From Croceimicrobium hydrocarbonivorans (lineage in GTDB: Bacteria; Bacteroidota; Bacteroidia; Flavobacteriales; Schleiferiaceae): DNA of 64,000 bases. The notes below the pieces were generated by a model. That model had not been told where the DNA came from. It saw only the letters and a program-made list of their open reading frames with translations, and ran no database searches. Made by a program: the position numbers and the translations under genes. This document shows, in pieces, positions 52,993-61,810 of the stretch. Each line of letters begins with the position of its first letter. Position 1 is the first letter of the stretch. The stretch is taken from contig NZ_CP060139.1 of assembly GCF_014524565.1 (NCBI RefSeq), positions 2,549,501 to 2,613,500 on the forward strand, in the 5' to 3' direction.

Positions 52993-53960
52993 TAATTTGC
53001 CGCCTTGAATTTTTTGATTTCCTCAGTTAATTTAGGAACAACTTCAAAAGCATCGCCCACCACGCCGTAATCTGCGGCTTTAAAGAAGGGGGCTTCAGGA
53101 TCTTTATTAATTACCACGATGGTTTTTGAAGCGCTCACCCCGGCAAGGTGTTGAATTGCGCCCGAAATTCCAACGGCTACGTATAAATTTGGTTTAATAG
53201 CGATGCCGGTTTGTCCAACGTGCTCGCTATGAGGACGCCAATCCATATCCGAAACAGGCTTGCTACAAGCAGTACCTGCGTCTAATACTTCGGCAAGTTC
53301 TTCGATCATGCCCCAGTTCTCAGGACCTTTCAATCCACGACCACCGCTAATTACGCGCTCCGCTTCGGGTAATGGAATTTTACCCTTAACACGGTCAACT
53401 TCCTTAACTGCTACAGGGCTTATAGAACCTTGACCAGCTGAGGTTCCTTCTACACTCGCGCTACCGCCGGTAGCTTCTGGAGCAATAGAGTTAGGAACAA
53501 AGAGTACAATGCGCTTGGCAGCATCGCTAGTCAAAATATTAAATCCTTTACCAGAGAATACACCGCGCTTCACGCTAAATGGACTGGCATTTTCAGGTAG
53601 GGCTACAACATTGCTTAAAAGTGCAGCATCTGCTTGAATGCTCAAAGCTGGAGCTAGGGCTTTGCCATTGAAGGTAGCACTTACAATTACCGTATTGGCA
53701 GATTGAGCAGCGGCTACTTCTGCAATTGCAGCACCGTAAACATTGGCGTCGAATTGATTGAAGGCATCACCTTCGAGCTTTAAAACTTTGGAAAGACCGT
53801 AATTACCGGCTTCGCTAGCGTCTTCGTCCAATTTGCCAATGCATAAACCAATGGCTTCGGTACCTAACATTGAAGCGGTTTTGGCCGCATAAGTGGCCGC
53901 TTCCCAAGTGTTCTTCTTAAATTTCCCTTCCCAGGATTCTAGATATACTAATACAGACAT
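52992..53960 (-). CDS. etfA: Electron transfer flavoprotein subunit alpha
   Basis: The 322-residue protein has an N-terminal domain with variable sequence, then the FAD-binding domain (about 195-322) with RVISGGRGLKGPENW, GQTGIAIKPNLYVAVGISGA and VINKDPEAPFFKAADYG. Together with EtfB it accepts electrons from acyl-CoA and other dehydrogenases and passes them to the quinone pool through ETF-QO. It follows etfB by 17 bases. Confidence 0.97.
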   Translation of the reverse strand: MSVLVYLESWEGKFKKNTWEAATYAAKTASMLGTEAIGLCIGKLDEDASEAGNYGLSKVLKLEGDAFNQFDANVYGAAIAEVAAAQSANTVIVSATFNGKALAPALSIQADAALLSNVVALPENASPFSVKRGVFSGKGFNILTSDAAKRIVLFVPNSIAPEATGGSASVEGTSAGQGSISPVAVKEVDRVKGKIPLPEAERVISGGRGLKGPENWGMIEELAEVLDAGTACSKPVSDMDWRPHSEHVGQTGIAIKPNLYVAVGISGAIQHLAGVSASKTIVVINKDPEAPFFKAADYGVVGDAFEVVPKLTEEIKKFKAAN

Positions 53961-53977
53961 TCTTCCAATTTTTTTGA

Positions 53978-54724
53978 TTAGATCACTTTCGCTTCTTCGT
54001 GGAGCATGCGAACCAATTCGGCCATGTTTTCGGCATCAACCATTTTCACTGCACTCTTAGGAGCAGGCTTGCTAAAGGCGCCGGTTTGCGTCTTGTTGGC
54101 CGCCTCTACCGGAGCTTTAACTTCCAATGGTTTGGTACGGGCTTGCATAATACCACGCATGTTGGGGATGCGAAGATCTTTTTCTTCAACCAAGCCTTTT
54201 TGTCCTGCTACCACAAAAGGAGCAGAAGCGCTTAGTTTTTCTTTACCACCATCGATTTCACGCACGAAATCATAAGTATCGCCATTGGCTTCCATTCCAG
54301 CGCAGGCATTTACAAAAGGCCAGCCTAATAAAGCGGCTACCATACCTGGCACCTGACCGCCATTGTAGTCGATCGATTCACGACCGGCAATGATCATATC
54401 ATATCCACCTTCTTTAGCTACAGCAGCAATTTGCTGGGCAACGAAATAAGCATCGGTGGGTTCAGCTTCAACGCGGATGGCCGTATCGGCTCCAATCGCT
54501 AAAGCTTTGCGCAGAGTGGGCTCGGTTTCTTTGTTTCCTACATTAAGCACGGTGATGGAAGCACCCTGCTTTTCCTTAAGCCAAACCGCACGGGTTAAGC
54601 CAAATTCGTCATAGGGATTAATTACGTACTGAACTCCGTTTTTATCAAAAGCACTGTTATCGGCAGTGAAGTTGATTTTAGAAGTTGTGTCGGGTACGTG
54701 ACTAATACAAACTAGTACCTTCAT
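53978..54724 (-). CDS. etfB: Electron transfer flavoprotein subunit beta
   Basis: The 248-residue protein opens MKVLVCISHVPDTTSKINF and carries the beta-subunit signature: VINPYDEFGLTRAVWLKE, DMIIAGRESIDYNGGQVPG and the C-terminal arm wrapping the alpha subunit. It binds AMP rather than FAD in the known structures. First gene of the minus-strand etfB-etfA-nuclease-nupC-lipoprotein run; the region upstream is shared with the divergent pdhB. Confidence 0.97.
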   Translation of the reverse strand: MKVLVCISHVPDTTSKINFTADNSAFDKNGVQYVINPYDEFGLTRAVWLKEKQGASITVLNVGNKETEPTLRKALAIGADTAIRVEAEPTDAYFVAQQIAAVAKEGGYDMIIAGRESIDYNGGQVPGMVAALLGWPFVNACAGMEANGDTYDFVREIDGGKEKLSASAPFVVAGQKGLVEEKDLRIPNMRGIMQARTKPLEVKAPVEAANKTQTGAFSKPAPKSAVKMVDAENMAELVRMLHEEAKVI

Positions 54725-54795
54725 ATGTGTTTATTCTGAGAGTGATATTGTCTATGCCGCGAAAATAGCCTAAAAAAAGCCGCGGTCAAAATATT

Positions 54796-54835
54796 ATGCA
54801 TGCATACTAATTTCATTTTCAGGGTATGCGTGCAT
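54796..54835. promoter_or_regulatory. Inverted repeat between etfB and pdhB
   Basis: Arms 54796-54807 (ATGCATGCATAC) and 54824-54835 (GTATGCGTGCAT) are complementary at 11 of 12 positions. A further TGCA-containing segment lies at 54842-54853. The repeat is upstream of the pdhB -7 element and between two divergent metabolic genes, which suits an operator. Confidence 0.4.
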
Positions 54836-54863
54836 TTTAGTCTGCATATTGCAAGCTCTTTAG

Positions 54864-54871
54864 TACTTTTG
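54864..54871 (+). promoter_or_regulatory. Candidate -7 element for pdhB
   Basis: TACTTTTG is an exact TAnnTTTG match, 17 bases before the pdhB ATG. No TTTG is seen at 19-21 bases upstream. Confidence 0.5.
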
Positions 54872-54887
54872 GCCCTGCAAAATCTGA

Positions 54888-55874
54888 ATGATGGGCAGAA
54901 TTATACAGTTCCGTGAGGCCGTTGCCGAGGCCATGAGTGAAGAAATGCGTCGCGATGAGCGCGTATATTTAATGGGTGAAGAGGTTGCCGAATACAATGG
55001 TGCCTACAAAGCCTCTAAAGGCATGCTGGATGAGTTTGGTCCGAAGCGCGTTTTGGATACCCCTATTGCCGAGCTAGGATTTGCCGGTATTGGTGTGGGT
55101 TCTGCTATGAACGGCTTACGTCCGATCGTAGAATTTATGACCTTCAACTTTTCGATGGTAGCCATCGATCAGATCATTAATAATGCCGCCAAGATGTTCC
55201 AGATGAGCGGTGGTCAATTTAATGTACCTATCGTATTCCGCGGGCCAACCGCTTCTGCGGGTCAGCTAGCGGCAACACACAGCCAGGCTTTTGAAAGCTG
55301 GTATGCCAACTGTCCGGGTTTAAAGGTGATTGTACCTAGCAATCCTTACGATGCAAAAGGTTTATTGAAAAGCGCCATTCGTGATAATGATCCGGTGATC
55401 TTTATGGAGAGTGAGCAGATGTATGGTGATAAAGCTGAGGTTCCGGAAGAGGAATACCTAATCGAAATTGGAAAAGCTTCCATTCGTCGTGAAGGTTCAG
55501 ATGTAACCATCGTTTCCTTTGGTAAGATCATTAAAGAAGCGGATAAAGCCGCTGAAGAATTAGCGAAGGATGGCATCGAATGTGAGATCATCGACTTGCG
55601 CACAGTTCGTCCGATTGACTATGCCGCGGTGGTGAACTCCTTGAAGAAAACCAATCGTATGGTAATTTTGGAAGAGGCTTGGCCTTTGGGAAATATCTCA
55701 ACAGAGATTATTGCGCATTGCCAGCAGCACGCCTTTGATTACTTGGATGCTCCTATTTTGAGAATCAACACTGCAGATACCCCAATGGCCTATGCGCCTA
55801 CCTTGGTGGAAGAGTTCCTTCCGAATGCTGCCAGAGTAATTACTGCCGTTAAGGAAGTGATGTACAAAAAATAA
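54888..55874 (+). CDS. pdhB: Pyruvate dehydrogenase E1 component, beta subunit
   Basis: The 328-residue protein has E1-beta features: REAVAEAMSEEMRRDERVYL, GEEVAEYNGAYKASKGML, the thiamine-activating region DTPIAELGFAGIGVGSAM and FVEFMTFNF-like VEFMTFNFS, and C-terminal EEAWPLGNISTEI. It is an alpha2beta2-type E1, which decarboxylates pyruvate with thiamine diphosphate. The alpha subunit and E2 are not adjacent, as in many Bacteroidota. Two ATGs in tandem (54888 and 54891) are both possible starts. Confidence 0.95.
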   Translation: MMGRIIQFREAVAEAMSEEMRRDERVYLMGEEVAEYNGAYKASKGMLDEFGPKRVLDTPIAELGFAGIGVGSAMNGLRPIVEFMTFNFSMVAIDQIINNAAKMFQMSGGQFNVPIVFRGPTASAGQLAATHSQAFESWYANCPGLKVIVPSNPYDAKGLLKSAIRDNDPVIFMESEQMYGDKAEVPEEEYLIEIGKASIRREGSDVTIVSFGKIIKEADKAAEELAKDGIECEIIDLRTVRPIDYAAVVNSLKKTNRMVILEEAWPLGNISTEIIAHCQQHAFDYLDAPILRINTADTPMAYAPTLVEEFLPNAARVITAVKEVMYKK

Positions 55875-55894
55875 TAGCTGCTTAATTCAGCATT

Positions 55895-55924
55895 AAAGTC
55901 CCGCTCAGTCGGGACTTTTTTTTG
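55895..55924 (+). terminator. Terminator after pdhB
   Basis: A 9-bp stem (55895-55903 with 55910-55918) and 6-base loop run into a T run to 55924, 20 bases after the pdhB stop. Confidence 0.9.
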
Positions 55925-55966
55925 TCCCTATTTTTCTTGCTTGTGCTCATAATCAGGGGCTATGCC

Positions 55967-55997
55967 TTTGGCTGATTGGCATTTTAGATTACTTTTG
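55967..55997 (+). promoter_or_regulatory. Promoter of the membrane pyrophosphatase gene
   Basis: TTTG at 55967-55970 and TACTTTTG at 55990-55997 are separated by 19 bases, matching both the -33 and -7 elements of Bacteroidota promoters. The ATG is at 56035, giving a leader of about 30 bases. This is the best promoter match in the window. Confidence 0.7.
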
Positions 55998-56034
55998 CGC
56001 CCCTTATTAAGAGAACAAATCAATCAATACAACT

Positions 56035-58569
56035 ATGAACGACTGGTTAATGTATGCGGTTCCAGGCCTTGGCCTTATTGGAATCCTGATCATGTTGGCG
56101 AAGTCTTCCTGGGTGAGCAAACAAAGCTCAGGAGATGCGAAAATGTCTGAGCTTGCAGGACACATTGCAGATGGTGCAATGTCTTTCTTGAAAGCCGAAT
56201 GGAAGATCATGAGCTACTTTGTAGTGATCGCCGCCTTATTATTAGGTTTCTCCGGAACCTTGGTAGAGCACTCTCACCCCATCATTGCGGTGGCCTTTGT
56301 TATTGGTGCCGTTTTTTCTGCCTTGGCAGGATATATCGGAATGCGCATTGCAACCAAAGCAAACGTTCGTACTACCGAAGCCGCTCGTACCAGTTTAGTA
56401 GCTGCCCTTAAAGTTTCATTTACCGGTGGTTCGGTAATGGGATTAGGTGTAGCCGGCCTGGCCGTTTTAGGTTTAGGTAGCTTATTTATCATATTCTTCA
56501 ATATGTTCGTGCCCGAGGGTGCTGCCATTACTGGCGACGAAATGAAAACTGCAATCGAAGTATTGGCAGGTTTCTCCTTAGGTGCAGAATCTATCGCATT
56601 ATTCGCCCGTGTAGGTGGTGGTATTTATACTAAGGCTGCCGACGTAGGTGCTGACTTGGTAGGTAAAGTGGAAGCTGGTATTCCAGAAGATGATCCCCGT
56701 AACCCTGCTACTATTGCCGATAACGTAGGTGATAACGTAGGTGATGTTGCCGGTATGGGTGCCGACCTTTTCGGATCTTATGTAGCGACAATCTTAGCTA
56801 CTATGGTATTGGGTCAGGAGATTAACAGCCTCGATGAATTCGGTGGTATGGCTCCAATCTTATTACCAATGGTGATTGCCGGTTTAGGCTTGATCTTCTC
56901 CATTATCTCTATGGCTTTAGTACGTATTAGCAATGAGAATAGCTCGGTACAGAAAGCCTTAAACATGGGTAACTGGTCTTCTATCATTATGGTAGTGATC
57001 GTATCCTATCCATTAAGTATGTGGATGTTGCCCGAGAGCATGGTATTACGTGGCTACGAATTTGGTGCTATGGATGTGTTCATGGCCATTTTAGTAGGAT
57101 CAGTAGTAGGTGCCTTAATGAGCTGGATTACCGAGTTCTATACCGCTATGGGTAAGAAGCCGGTTAACTCTATCGTACAACAATCTTCAACTGGTCATGC
57201 GACCAATATTATTGGTGGTTTAGCAATGGGTATGCAGTCTACTGTTATCCCAATCATTATTCTTGCTGCCGGTATTATCTTGTCTTATATGTTCGCTGGA
57301 TTATACGGGGTGGCTATCGCTGCTGCCGGTATGATGGCTACTACTGCAATGCAGTTGGCAATTGATGCTTTCGGTCCTATTGCGGATAACGCGGGTGGTA
57401 TTGCTGAGATGAGCCAGTTGCCTGAAGAGGTTCGTGGTCGTACCGATAATCTGGATGCCGTAGGTAACACTACTGCTGCTACCGGTAAAGGTTTCGCGAT
57501 TGCTTCTGCCGCACTTACTGCCTTGGCTTTATTTGCCGCCTTCGTAGGTATTGCCGGTATCGATGCGATTGATATTTACAAAGCTCCCGTATTAGCGATG
57601 TTGTTCATCGGTGGTATGATTCCTTTTATCTTCTCTTCTTTGGCTATTTCGGCGGTAGGTCGCGCGGCCATGGCGATGGTACATGAGGTACGTCGTCAGT
57701 TTAAAGAGATTCCAGGTATTATGGAATACAAAGCGGAGCCTGAGTATGAGAAGTGTGTGGAAATTTCTACCAAAGCTTCGATCCGCGAAATGATGTTACC
57801 CGGTGCGATCGCCTTAATTACTCCGGTATTAGTTGGTTTCGGTTTTAATGGAGTGTTCGAAGGAACTTCTTCCGCCGAAATGTTAGGAGGTTTATTAGCC
57901 GGTGTTACCGTAAGTGGTGTATTGATGGGAATCTTCCAGAACAATGCTGGTGGTGCCTGGGATAATGCTAAAAAATCTTTCGAAGCTGGTGTTGAGATCG
58001 ATGGTAAGATGGAGTACAAAGGTTCTGATGCTCACAAAGCTTCAGTAACTGGTGATACTGTAGGTGATCCTTTTAAAGATACCTCAGGTCCTTCTATGAA
58101 CATCTTGATCAAATTGATGTCGATCGTTTCTTTAGTTATCGCTCCTCACATTCATGTAGGTGGTGGTCACCATGCAGCTAATGATATGCCTTTAGGTCAA
58201 GAGGAAATGGCAAAATTGGCCAGCGATAATGTAATGACCGCCGAAGGAACTACAGTAGGGACTATTGACTTTTTAGGACCAGAGAACTTTGGTGGCACTT
58301 TGAATGCACGTGCTTTTCGTTTCGACTTCCCCGAAGGTGAGATGATTATCGACTTCCAAATGTTATTGAACAATGAGGAATTAGGTAATATCCTTCAGTC
58401 TGAAGTAAATGAAGCCGTAGTACGTTCTGAGGAAATGCGACTAAATGCGGATGGTCGTTTTAGTGGCCGTGCTTACCTGATTTTAGATGGTAATGCCATT
58501 CCAGCTCAATTACGTGTAAGCGTATTAGGTAAGAATAAAATCAGTGCTTCTTTAGCCATGTTTGGCTAG
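56035..58569 (+). CDS. hppA: Membrane-bound ion-pumping pyrophosphatase with C-terminal extension
   Basis: The protein has 844 residues. The 16-helix M-PPase core has the substrate motif [11 protein letters not shown] (203-213), [20 protein letters not shown], and [19 protein letters not shown]. The site that fixes K+ dependence reads [10 protein letters not shown], with Ala481 and Gly484, the K+-dependent form (Lys and Thr in independent enzymes). It hydrolyses PPi to pump H+ and/or Na+; which ion cannot be settled here. After the last helix (SLVIAPHIH, about 705) there is an extra ~140-residue hydrophilic, beta-like tail ([31 protein letters not shown]), absent from most homologues I know. 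Strong codon bias suggests high expression. Confidence 0.95.
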   Translation: MNDWLMYAVPGLGLIGILIMLAKSSWVSKQSSGDAKMSELAGHIADGAMSFLKAEWKIMSYFVVIAALLLGFSGTLVEHSHPIIAVAFVIGAVFSALAGYIGMRIATKANVRTTEAARTSLVAALKVSFTGGSVMGLGVAGLAVLGLGSLFIIFFNMFVPEGAAITGDEMKTAIEVLAGFSLGAESIALFARVGGGIYTKAADVGADLVGKVEAGIPEDDPRNPATIADNVGDNVGDVAGMGADLFGSYVATILATMVLGQEINSLDEFGGMAPILLPMVIAGLGLIFSIISMALVRISNENSSVQKALNMGNWSSIIMVVIVSYPLSMWMLPESMVLRGYEFGAMDVFMAILVGSVVGALMSWITEFYTAMGKKPVNSIVQQSSTGHATNIIGGLAMGMQSTVIPIIILAAGIILSYMFAGLYGVAIAAAGMMATTAMQLAIDAFGPIADNAGGIAEMSQLPEEVRGRTDNLDAVGNTTAATGKGFAIASAALTALALFAAFVGIAGIDAIDIYKAPVLAMLFIGGMIPFIFSSLAISAVGRAAMAMVHEVRRQFKEIPGIMEYKAEPEYEKCVEISTKASIREMMLPGAIALITPVLVGFGFNGVFEGTSSAEMLGGLLAGVTVSGVLMGIFQNNAGGAWDNAKKSFEAGVEIDGKMEYKGSDAHKASVTGDTVGDPFKDTSGPSMNILIKLMSIVSLVIAPHIHVGGGHHAANDMPLGQEEMAKLASDNVMTAEGTTVGTIDFLGPENFGGTLNARAFRFDFPEGEMIIDFQMLLNNEELGNILQSEVNEAVVRSEEMRLNADGRFSGRAYLILDGNAIPAQLRVSVLGKNKISASLAMFG

Positions 58570-58590
58570 ACTAAGCTTTAGATATTTTGG

Positions 58591-58623
58591 AAGCCCCGAT
58601 CTGAATAAGGTCGGGGTTTTTTT
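58591..58623 (+). terminator. Terminator after the pyrophosphatase gene
   Basis: A 12-bp stem (58591-58602 with 58608-58619, with G-T pairs) and a 5-base loop run into seven Ts, 22 bases after the stop. Confidence 0.88.
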
Positions 58624-58633
58624 CTGCCCGGGA

Positions 58634-58759
58634 TTGCAGCGTAAAGCCCGCAGCGAAAAGCATTGCGCAGCCAGGCTTTGAGGGGCGACCACAGGAAGCC
58701 ACCGCAAAAGCTTAGGCGAAGCATGCTTTGCAGTGAGGACTTGCAGCGTAAAGCCCGCA
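58634..58759. repeat. GC-rich intergenic element with 19-bp direct repeats
   Basis: TTGCAGCGTAAAGCCCGCA occurs at 58634-58652 and again, identical, at 58741-58759, bounding a 126-base segment. Inside are a near-palindrome around AAGCATGCTT (about 58719-58728) and further GCAG/AGCC words. The segment is clearly richer in G+C than the adjacent genes. It sits between the terminator of hppA and the end of the dNK gene. No protein-coding sign is seen. Confidence 0.7.
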
Positions 58760-58780
58760 AGGCAGCCTAAAGAAGCTTAA

Positions 58781-59395
58781 TTAAAATAAACCGTTGAGTT
58801 CGGCGTCGATATTATTGATGATGCTTCCTAAATCTTCAGGATTGTTGGCAAACTTGTTTTCATCTACATTGATGATCAGTAATTTGCCTTTGTCGTATCC
58901 AGAAATCCAGGCCTCGTAGCGCTCGTTGAGTCGGTTGAGGTAATCGATGCGAATATTGTTCTCGTAATCGCGACCGCGCTTCTGAATTTGATCTACCAGA
59001 GTAGGGATGGAGGCACGGAGGTAAATGAGTAAATCGGGTGGCTCCACGAAGGACTCCATTAATTCGAAAAGCGAGATGTAATTTTCAAAGTCGCGGCTGG
59101 GCATTAATCCCATGGCGTGCAGGTTGGGTGCAAAGATGTGGGCATCTTCGTAGATAGTCCGATCCTGAATAATATCCTGACCGCCATCGCGAATTTCCTT
59201 CACCTGACGAAAACGACTGTTTAGGAAGTAGATCTGCAGGTTAAAGGACCAGCGTTGCATTTCGCGGTAAAAATCGTCCAGGTAAGGATTGTCCTCAACG
59301 TCTTCAAAATGGGGGGTCCACTTATAGTGTTTGGCAAGCAAACGAGTTAAGGTGGTTTTTCCTGATCCGATGTTTCCGGAAACGGCAATATGCAT
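58781..59395 (-). CDS. Deoxynucleoside kinase
   Basis: The 204-residue protein has the P-loop GNIGSGKTT (7-15), the EDVEDNPYLDDFY region, the QDRTIYEDAHIFA motif (ERS-type substrate/catalytic site) and the lid RGRDYENNI. It belongs to the dNK/dGK/dCK family and phosphorylates deoxynucleosides for salvage; base preference (dA or dG are usual in Bacteroidota) cannot be read. It follows the beta-propeller-like gene by 34 bases and is the last gene of the GH3 operon. Confidence 0.94.
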   Translation of the reverse strand: MHIAVSGNIGSGKTTLTRLLAKHYKWTPHFEDVEDNPYLDDFYREMQRWSFNLQIYFLNSRFRQVKEIRDGGQDIIQDRTIYEDAHIFAPNLHAMGLMPSRDFENYISLFELMESFVEPPDLLIYLRASIPTLVDQIQKRGRDYENNIRIDYLNRLNERYEAWISGYDKGKLLIINVDENKFANNPEDLGSIINNIDAELNGLF

Positions 59396-59429
59396 GATTG
59401 CTAATTTTAGCCCACAAATCTAAAATATT

Positions 59430-60266
59430 TTAGGGCTTGTTCGGGCTTTTACTTGGGCTTTGGACACGGTATTGATGGAGCTTATCACCATCGTATAAAT
59501 ACAATTGGGGATGAAAGTAAAATACCTGGCGAGCGGATTCGACCGGGCATATTAAATCCCAATGATTTTGGAGGTTTAAATTGTAGATGCGCAAGAGGCC
59601 ATTGCTTAGCAATACACTGAGCTTTTGGTTGAAATAAGAATAGGAGCTCAGGCTAGTATCTAAGGAAAGCTTTTTTTGATAGGAGCCCTGGGCGTCGAAA
59701 AGTAGGAAGGATTCTTTTTCCGCTTGTTTGATGTGAACTACCAATTGATCAAAGCCTGCTTTGAAACTGAGTACCTCTGCTTGATCATCATTCAATATCT
59801 GACTAATGATGGGACTGCGATTCAGGATGCGATTCTCCACAAAGGAATAGCGAATCATTTGATCGGCATTTTGATCGTAGAGCCAGATACTGTTTTCGGC
59901 CGCTGCGGCAATGCTGCTGGGGTCGTTAAAGGTGTAAGCTAGGTTTAGCTCCCGACTTTGATTAAGGCGGTTATCCAGAATCCGTAGCTCATTCGAATTC
60001 TGGAAATAAACAATGGGATTCATGGGATTGAGCAGGTCTACATCGGATATGCTTCCTTGCAGTGGGTCGCTGTAGCTGGCCTGATACTCACCTTTATTAT
60101 TGAGCTTGCGCAGTTCATTATCCAACACCAAATAGATGCTTCCAAATTGGTCTACCTGAATGAAGTCGGCCTGAGCTTTAAGCGGGATGCTATTTAGCCT
60201 TTCTAATTCCTGGCCCTCTAAGTTTAAGCACAGCAGGATACTTAAAATATAGAGGATAGCTTTCAT
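59430..60266 (-). CDS. Exported beta-propeller-like protein of unknown function
   Basis: The 278-residue protein has a signal peptide (about 18 residues, CLNLEGQ) and then recurring short strand pairs of the form D-x-F-G-x-I-Y-L (QVDQFGSIYLVLDNELRKL), as in NHL/SMP-30-type propellers, with at least five blade-like units. No catalytic residues are recognisable. Its start overlaps the GH3 stop by 4 bp (ATGA), so the two are coupled, and the kinase gene follows. It may act as a periplasmic or surface sensor-type protein; this is a guess. Confidence 0.75.
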   Translation of the reverse strand: MKAILYILSILLCLNLEGQELERLNSIPLKAQADFIQVDQFGSIYLVLDNELRKLNNKGEYQASYSDPLQGSISDVDLLNPMNPIVYFQNSNELRILDNRLNQSRELNLAYTFNDPSSIAAAAENSIWLYDQNADQMIRYSFVENRILNRSPIISQILNDDQAEVLSFKAGFDQLVVHIKQAEKESFLLFDAQGSYQKKLSLDTSLSSYSYFNQKLSVLLSNGLLRIYNLNLQNHWDLICPVESARQVFYFHPQLYLYDGDKLHQYRVQSPSKSPNKP

Positions 60267-61777
60267 GTTTGCAGGGCTAAAAGTTCTTCGATATGCTCGC
60301 GACTATTGCTGAGACGTGGCACTTTGTTTTGGCCGCCCAATTTGCCTTTTTGCTTGAGCCAATCGTAGAATAGTCCTTTGCGAGCGGAGATTACTTCCAG
60401 GGGTTTTAGGGCCATGCCTTTATGTCTTTTGGCTTCGTAGTCGCTGTTGAGGCCGCAGAGCTTTTGATCCAACAATTGCGCGAATTCTTCCAGACTATTA
60501 GGCTCTTGTTCAAATTCGATTAGCCATTGATGGGCACCACTTTCTTTGCGCTGCATAAAGATGGGCGCGGCGGTGTATTCATGAATGCGTGCACCCATTT
60601 CGTTGCATGTCGCAGTTAGGGCAGATTCGGCATTTTCGATAATCAATTCTTCTCCAAAAACATTTATAAAATGCTTGGTTCTTCCGCTAATGCGGAAACG
60701 ATAGGGGCTAATGGAGCTAAAGCGGATGGTATCTCCAATCAGATAGCGCCACAAGCCGGCATTGGTGGATATTACCACCGCATAATTGGTGTTGAGCTTT
60801 ACCTCTTCCAGGCCAATGGTTTTGGAATTGGTGCCATCAAATTGATCCATGGGGATAAACTCATAATAGATGCCATAGTCTAACATCAGGAGCATATCCT
60901 CACTTTCCTTCTGATCCTGAATGCCAAAGAAGCCTTCGGAAGCATTATAGGTTTCGAGGTAGTTGATGTCTTTGCCTATCAGTTCTTTAAACTGACTGCG
61001 GTAGGGGGCGAAGCTAACGCCACCATGCATATAGAGTTCGAGATTGGGCCATACATCAATAATGTGTTTTTTGCCACTGATGTCGAGCACTCTTTCGAGT
61101 AAAACCATCATCCAGGATGGGACCCCTGCTAATGAGGTTACATCTTCGCGCATGGAGGTGGTAGACATGGCCTCGATTTTGGCTTCCCACTCCTGCATCA
61201 AAGAAATTTTATTGCTGGGCGTACTGCGCATTTCCACCCAGAAGGGGAGGTTTTCGATGATGATGGCCGATACATCTCCGTAATAGGAGTTGATCTCTTC
61301 ATTATCCACAAAGGTGCTACCACCCAATCGCAGGTTCATGCCGCTGAAAATGGTGGTTTCGGGATAGAGGTTGCAATAAATGCTGAGCAGGTCTTTGCCT
61401 CCTTTAAAGTGGCAATCTTCGATATGCTCATTGCTTACCGGAAGGAATTTACTCTTGGCATTGGTGGTGCCACTTGATTTGGCGAACCAGCGAATATCAC
61501 CGGGCCACATTACATTATCCGCACCATCGCGAATGCGTTGCACCTCCGGTTCAATATCTTCATAGCGATGCAGGGGAATACGATCGCGAAACTCTTCATT
61601 GCTGCCAATCGACTTGAAATCGTAGCGTTTTCCCCATTCGGTTTGCGCAGCAGTACCCAATAGATTTTGCAGCACTTCGGCCTGCACTTCATGCGGGTAT
61701 TTCATGAATAACTCCAACTGATGATAGCGTTTTTTCATGCGCCAGCTTAAGAAGGAATTTACCAGATCGAGCTTCAT
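60263..61777 (-). CDS. GH3 auxin-responsive-promoter family acyl-adenylating protein
   Basis: The protein has 504 residues. The ANL-type ATP loop reads FAKSSGTTNAKSKFLPVS, with further GH3 blocks (YNASEGFFGIQ, WRYLIGDTIRFSS, RISGRTKHFINVFGEEL). Plant GH3 enzymes adenylate auxin or jasmonate and join them to amino acids; bacterial members are widespread in Bacteroidota but their substrates are unknown to me. It is the first gene in an operon with the propeller-like protein (4-bp overlap) and the deoxynucleoside kinase. Confidence 0.92.
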   Translation of the reverse strand: MKLDLVNSFLSWRMKKRYHQLELFMKYPHEVQAEVLQNLLGTAAQTEWGKRYDFKSIGSNEEFRDRIPLHRYEDIEPEVQRIRDGADNVMWPGDIRWFAKSSGTTNAKSKFLPVSNEHIEDCHFKGGKDLLSIYCNLYPETTIFSGMNLRLGGSTFVDNEEINSYYGDVSAIIIENLPFWVEMRSTPSNKISLMQEWEAKIEAMSTTSMREDVTSLAGVPSWMMVLLERVLDISGKKHIIDVWPNLELYMHGGVSFAPYRSQFKELIGKDINYLETYNASEGFFGIQDQKESEDMLLMLDYGIYYEFIPMDQFDGTNSKTIGLEEVKLNTNYAVVISTNAGLWRYLIGDTIRFSSISPYRFRISGRTKHFINVFGEELIIENAESALTATCNEMGARIHEYTAAPIFMQRKESGAHQWLIEFEQEPNSLEEFAQLLDQKLCGLNSDYEAKRHKGMALKPLEVISARKGLFYDWLKQKGKLGGQNKVPRLSNSREHIEELLALQT

Positions 61778-61810
61778 GGGTTGCGGTTGTTTTGTACTAG
61801 ATTTACAGCT

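Noticed and set aside
58578-58760. A 60-residue minus-strand frame over the repeat element
   Set aside because: It spans the hppA terminator and both 19-bp repeats, has no family resemblance, and its composition follows the repeat.
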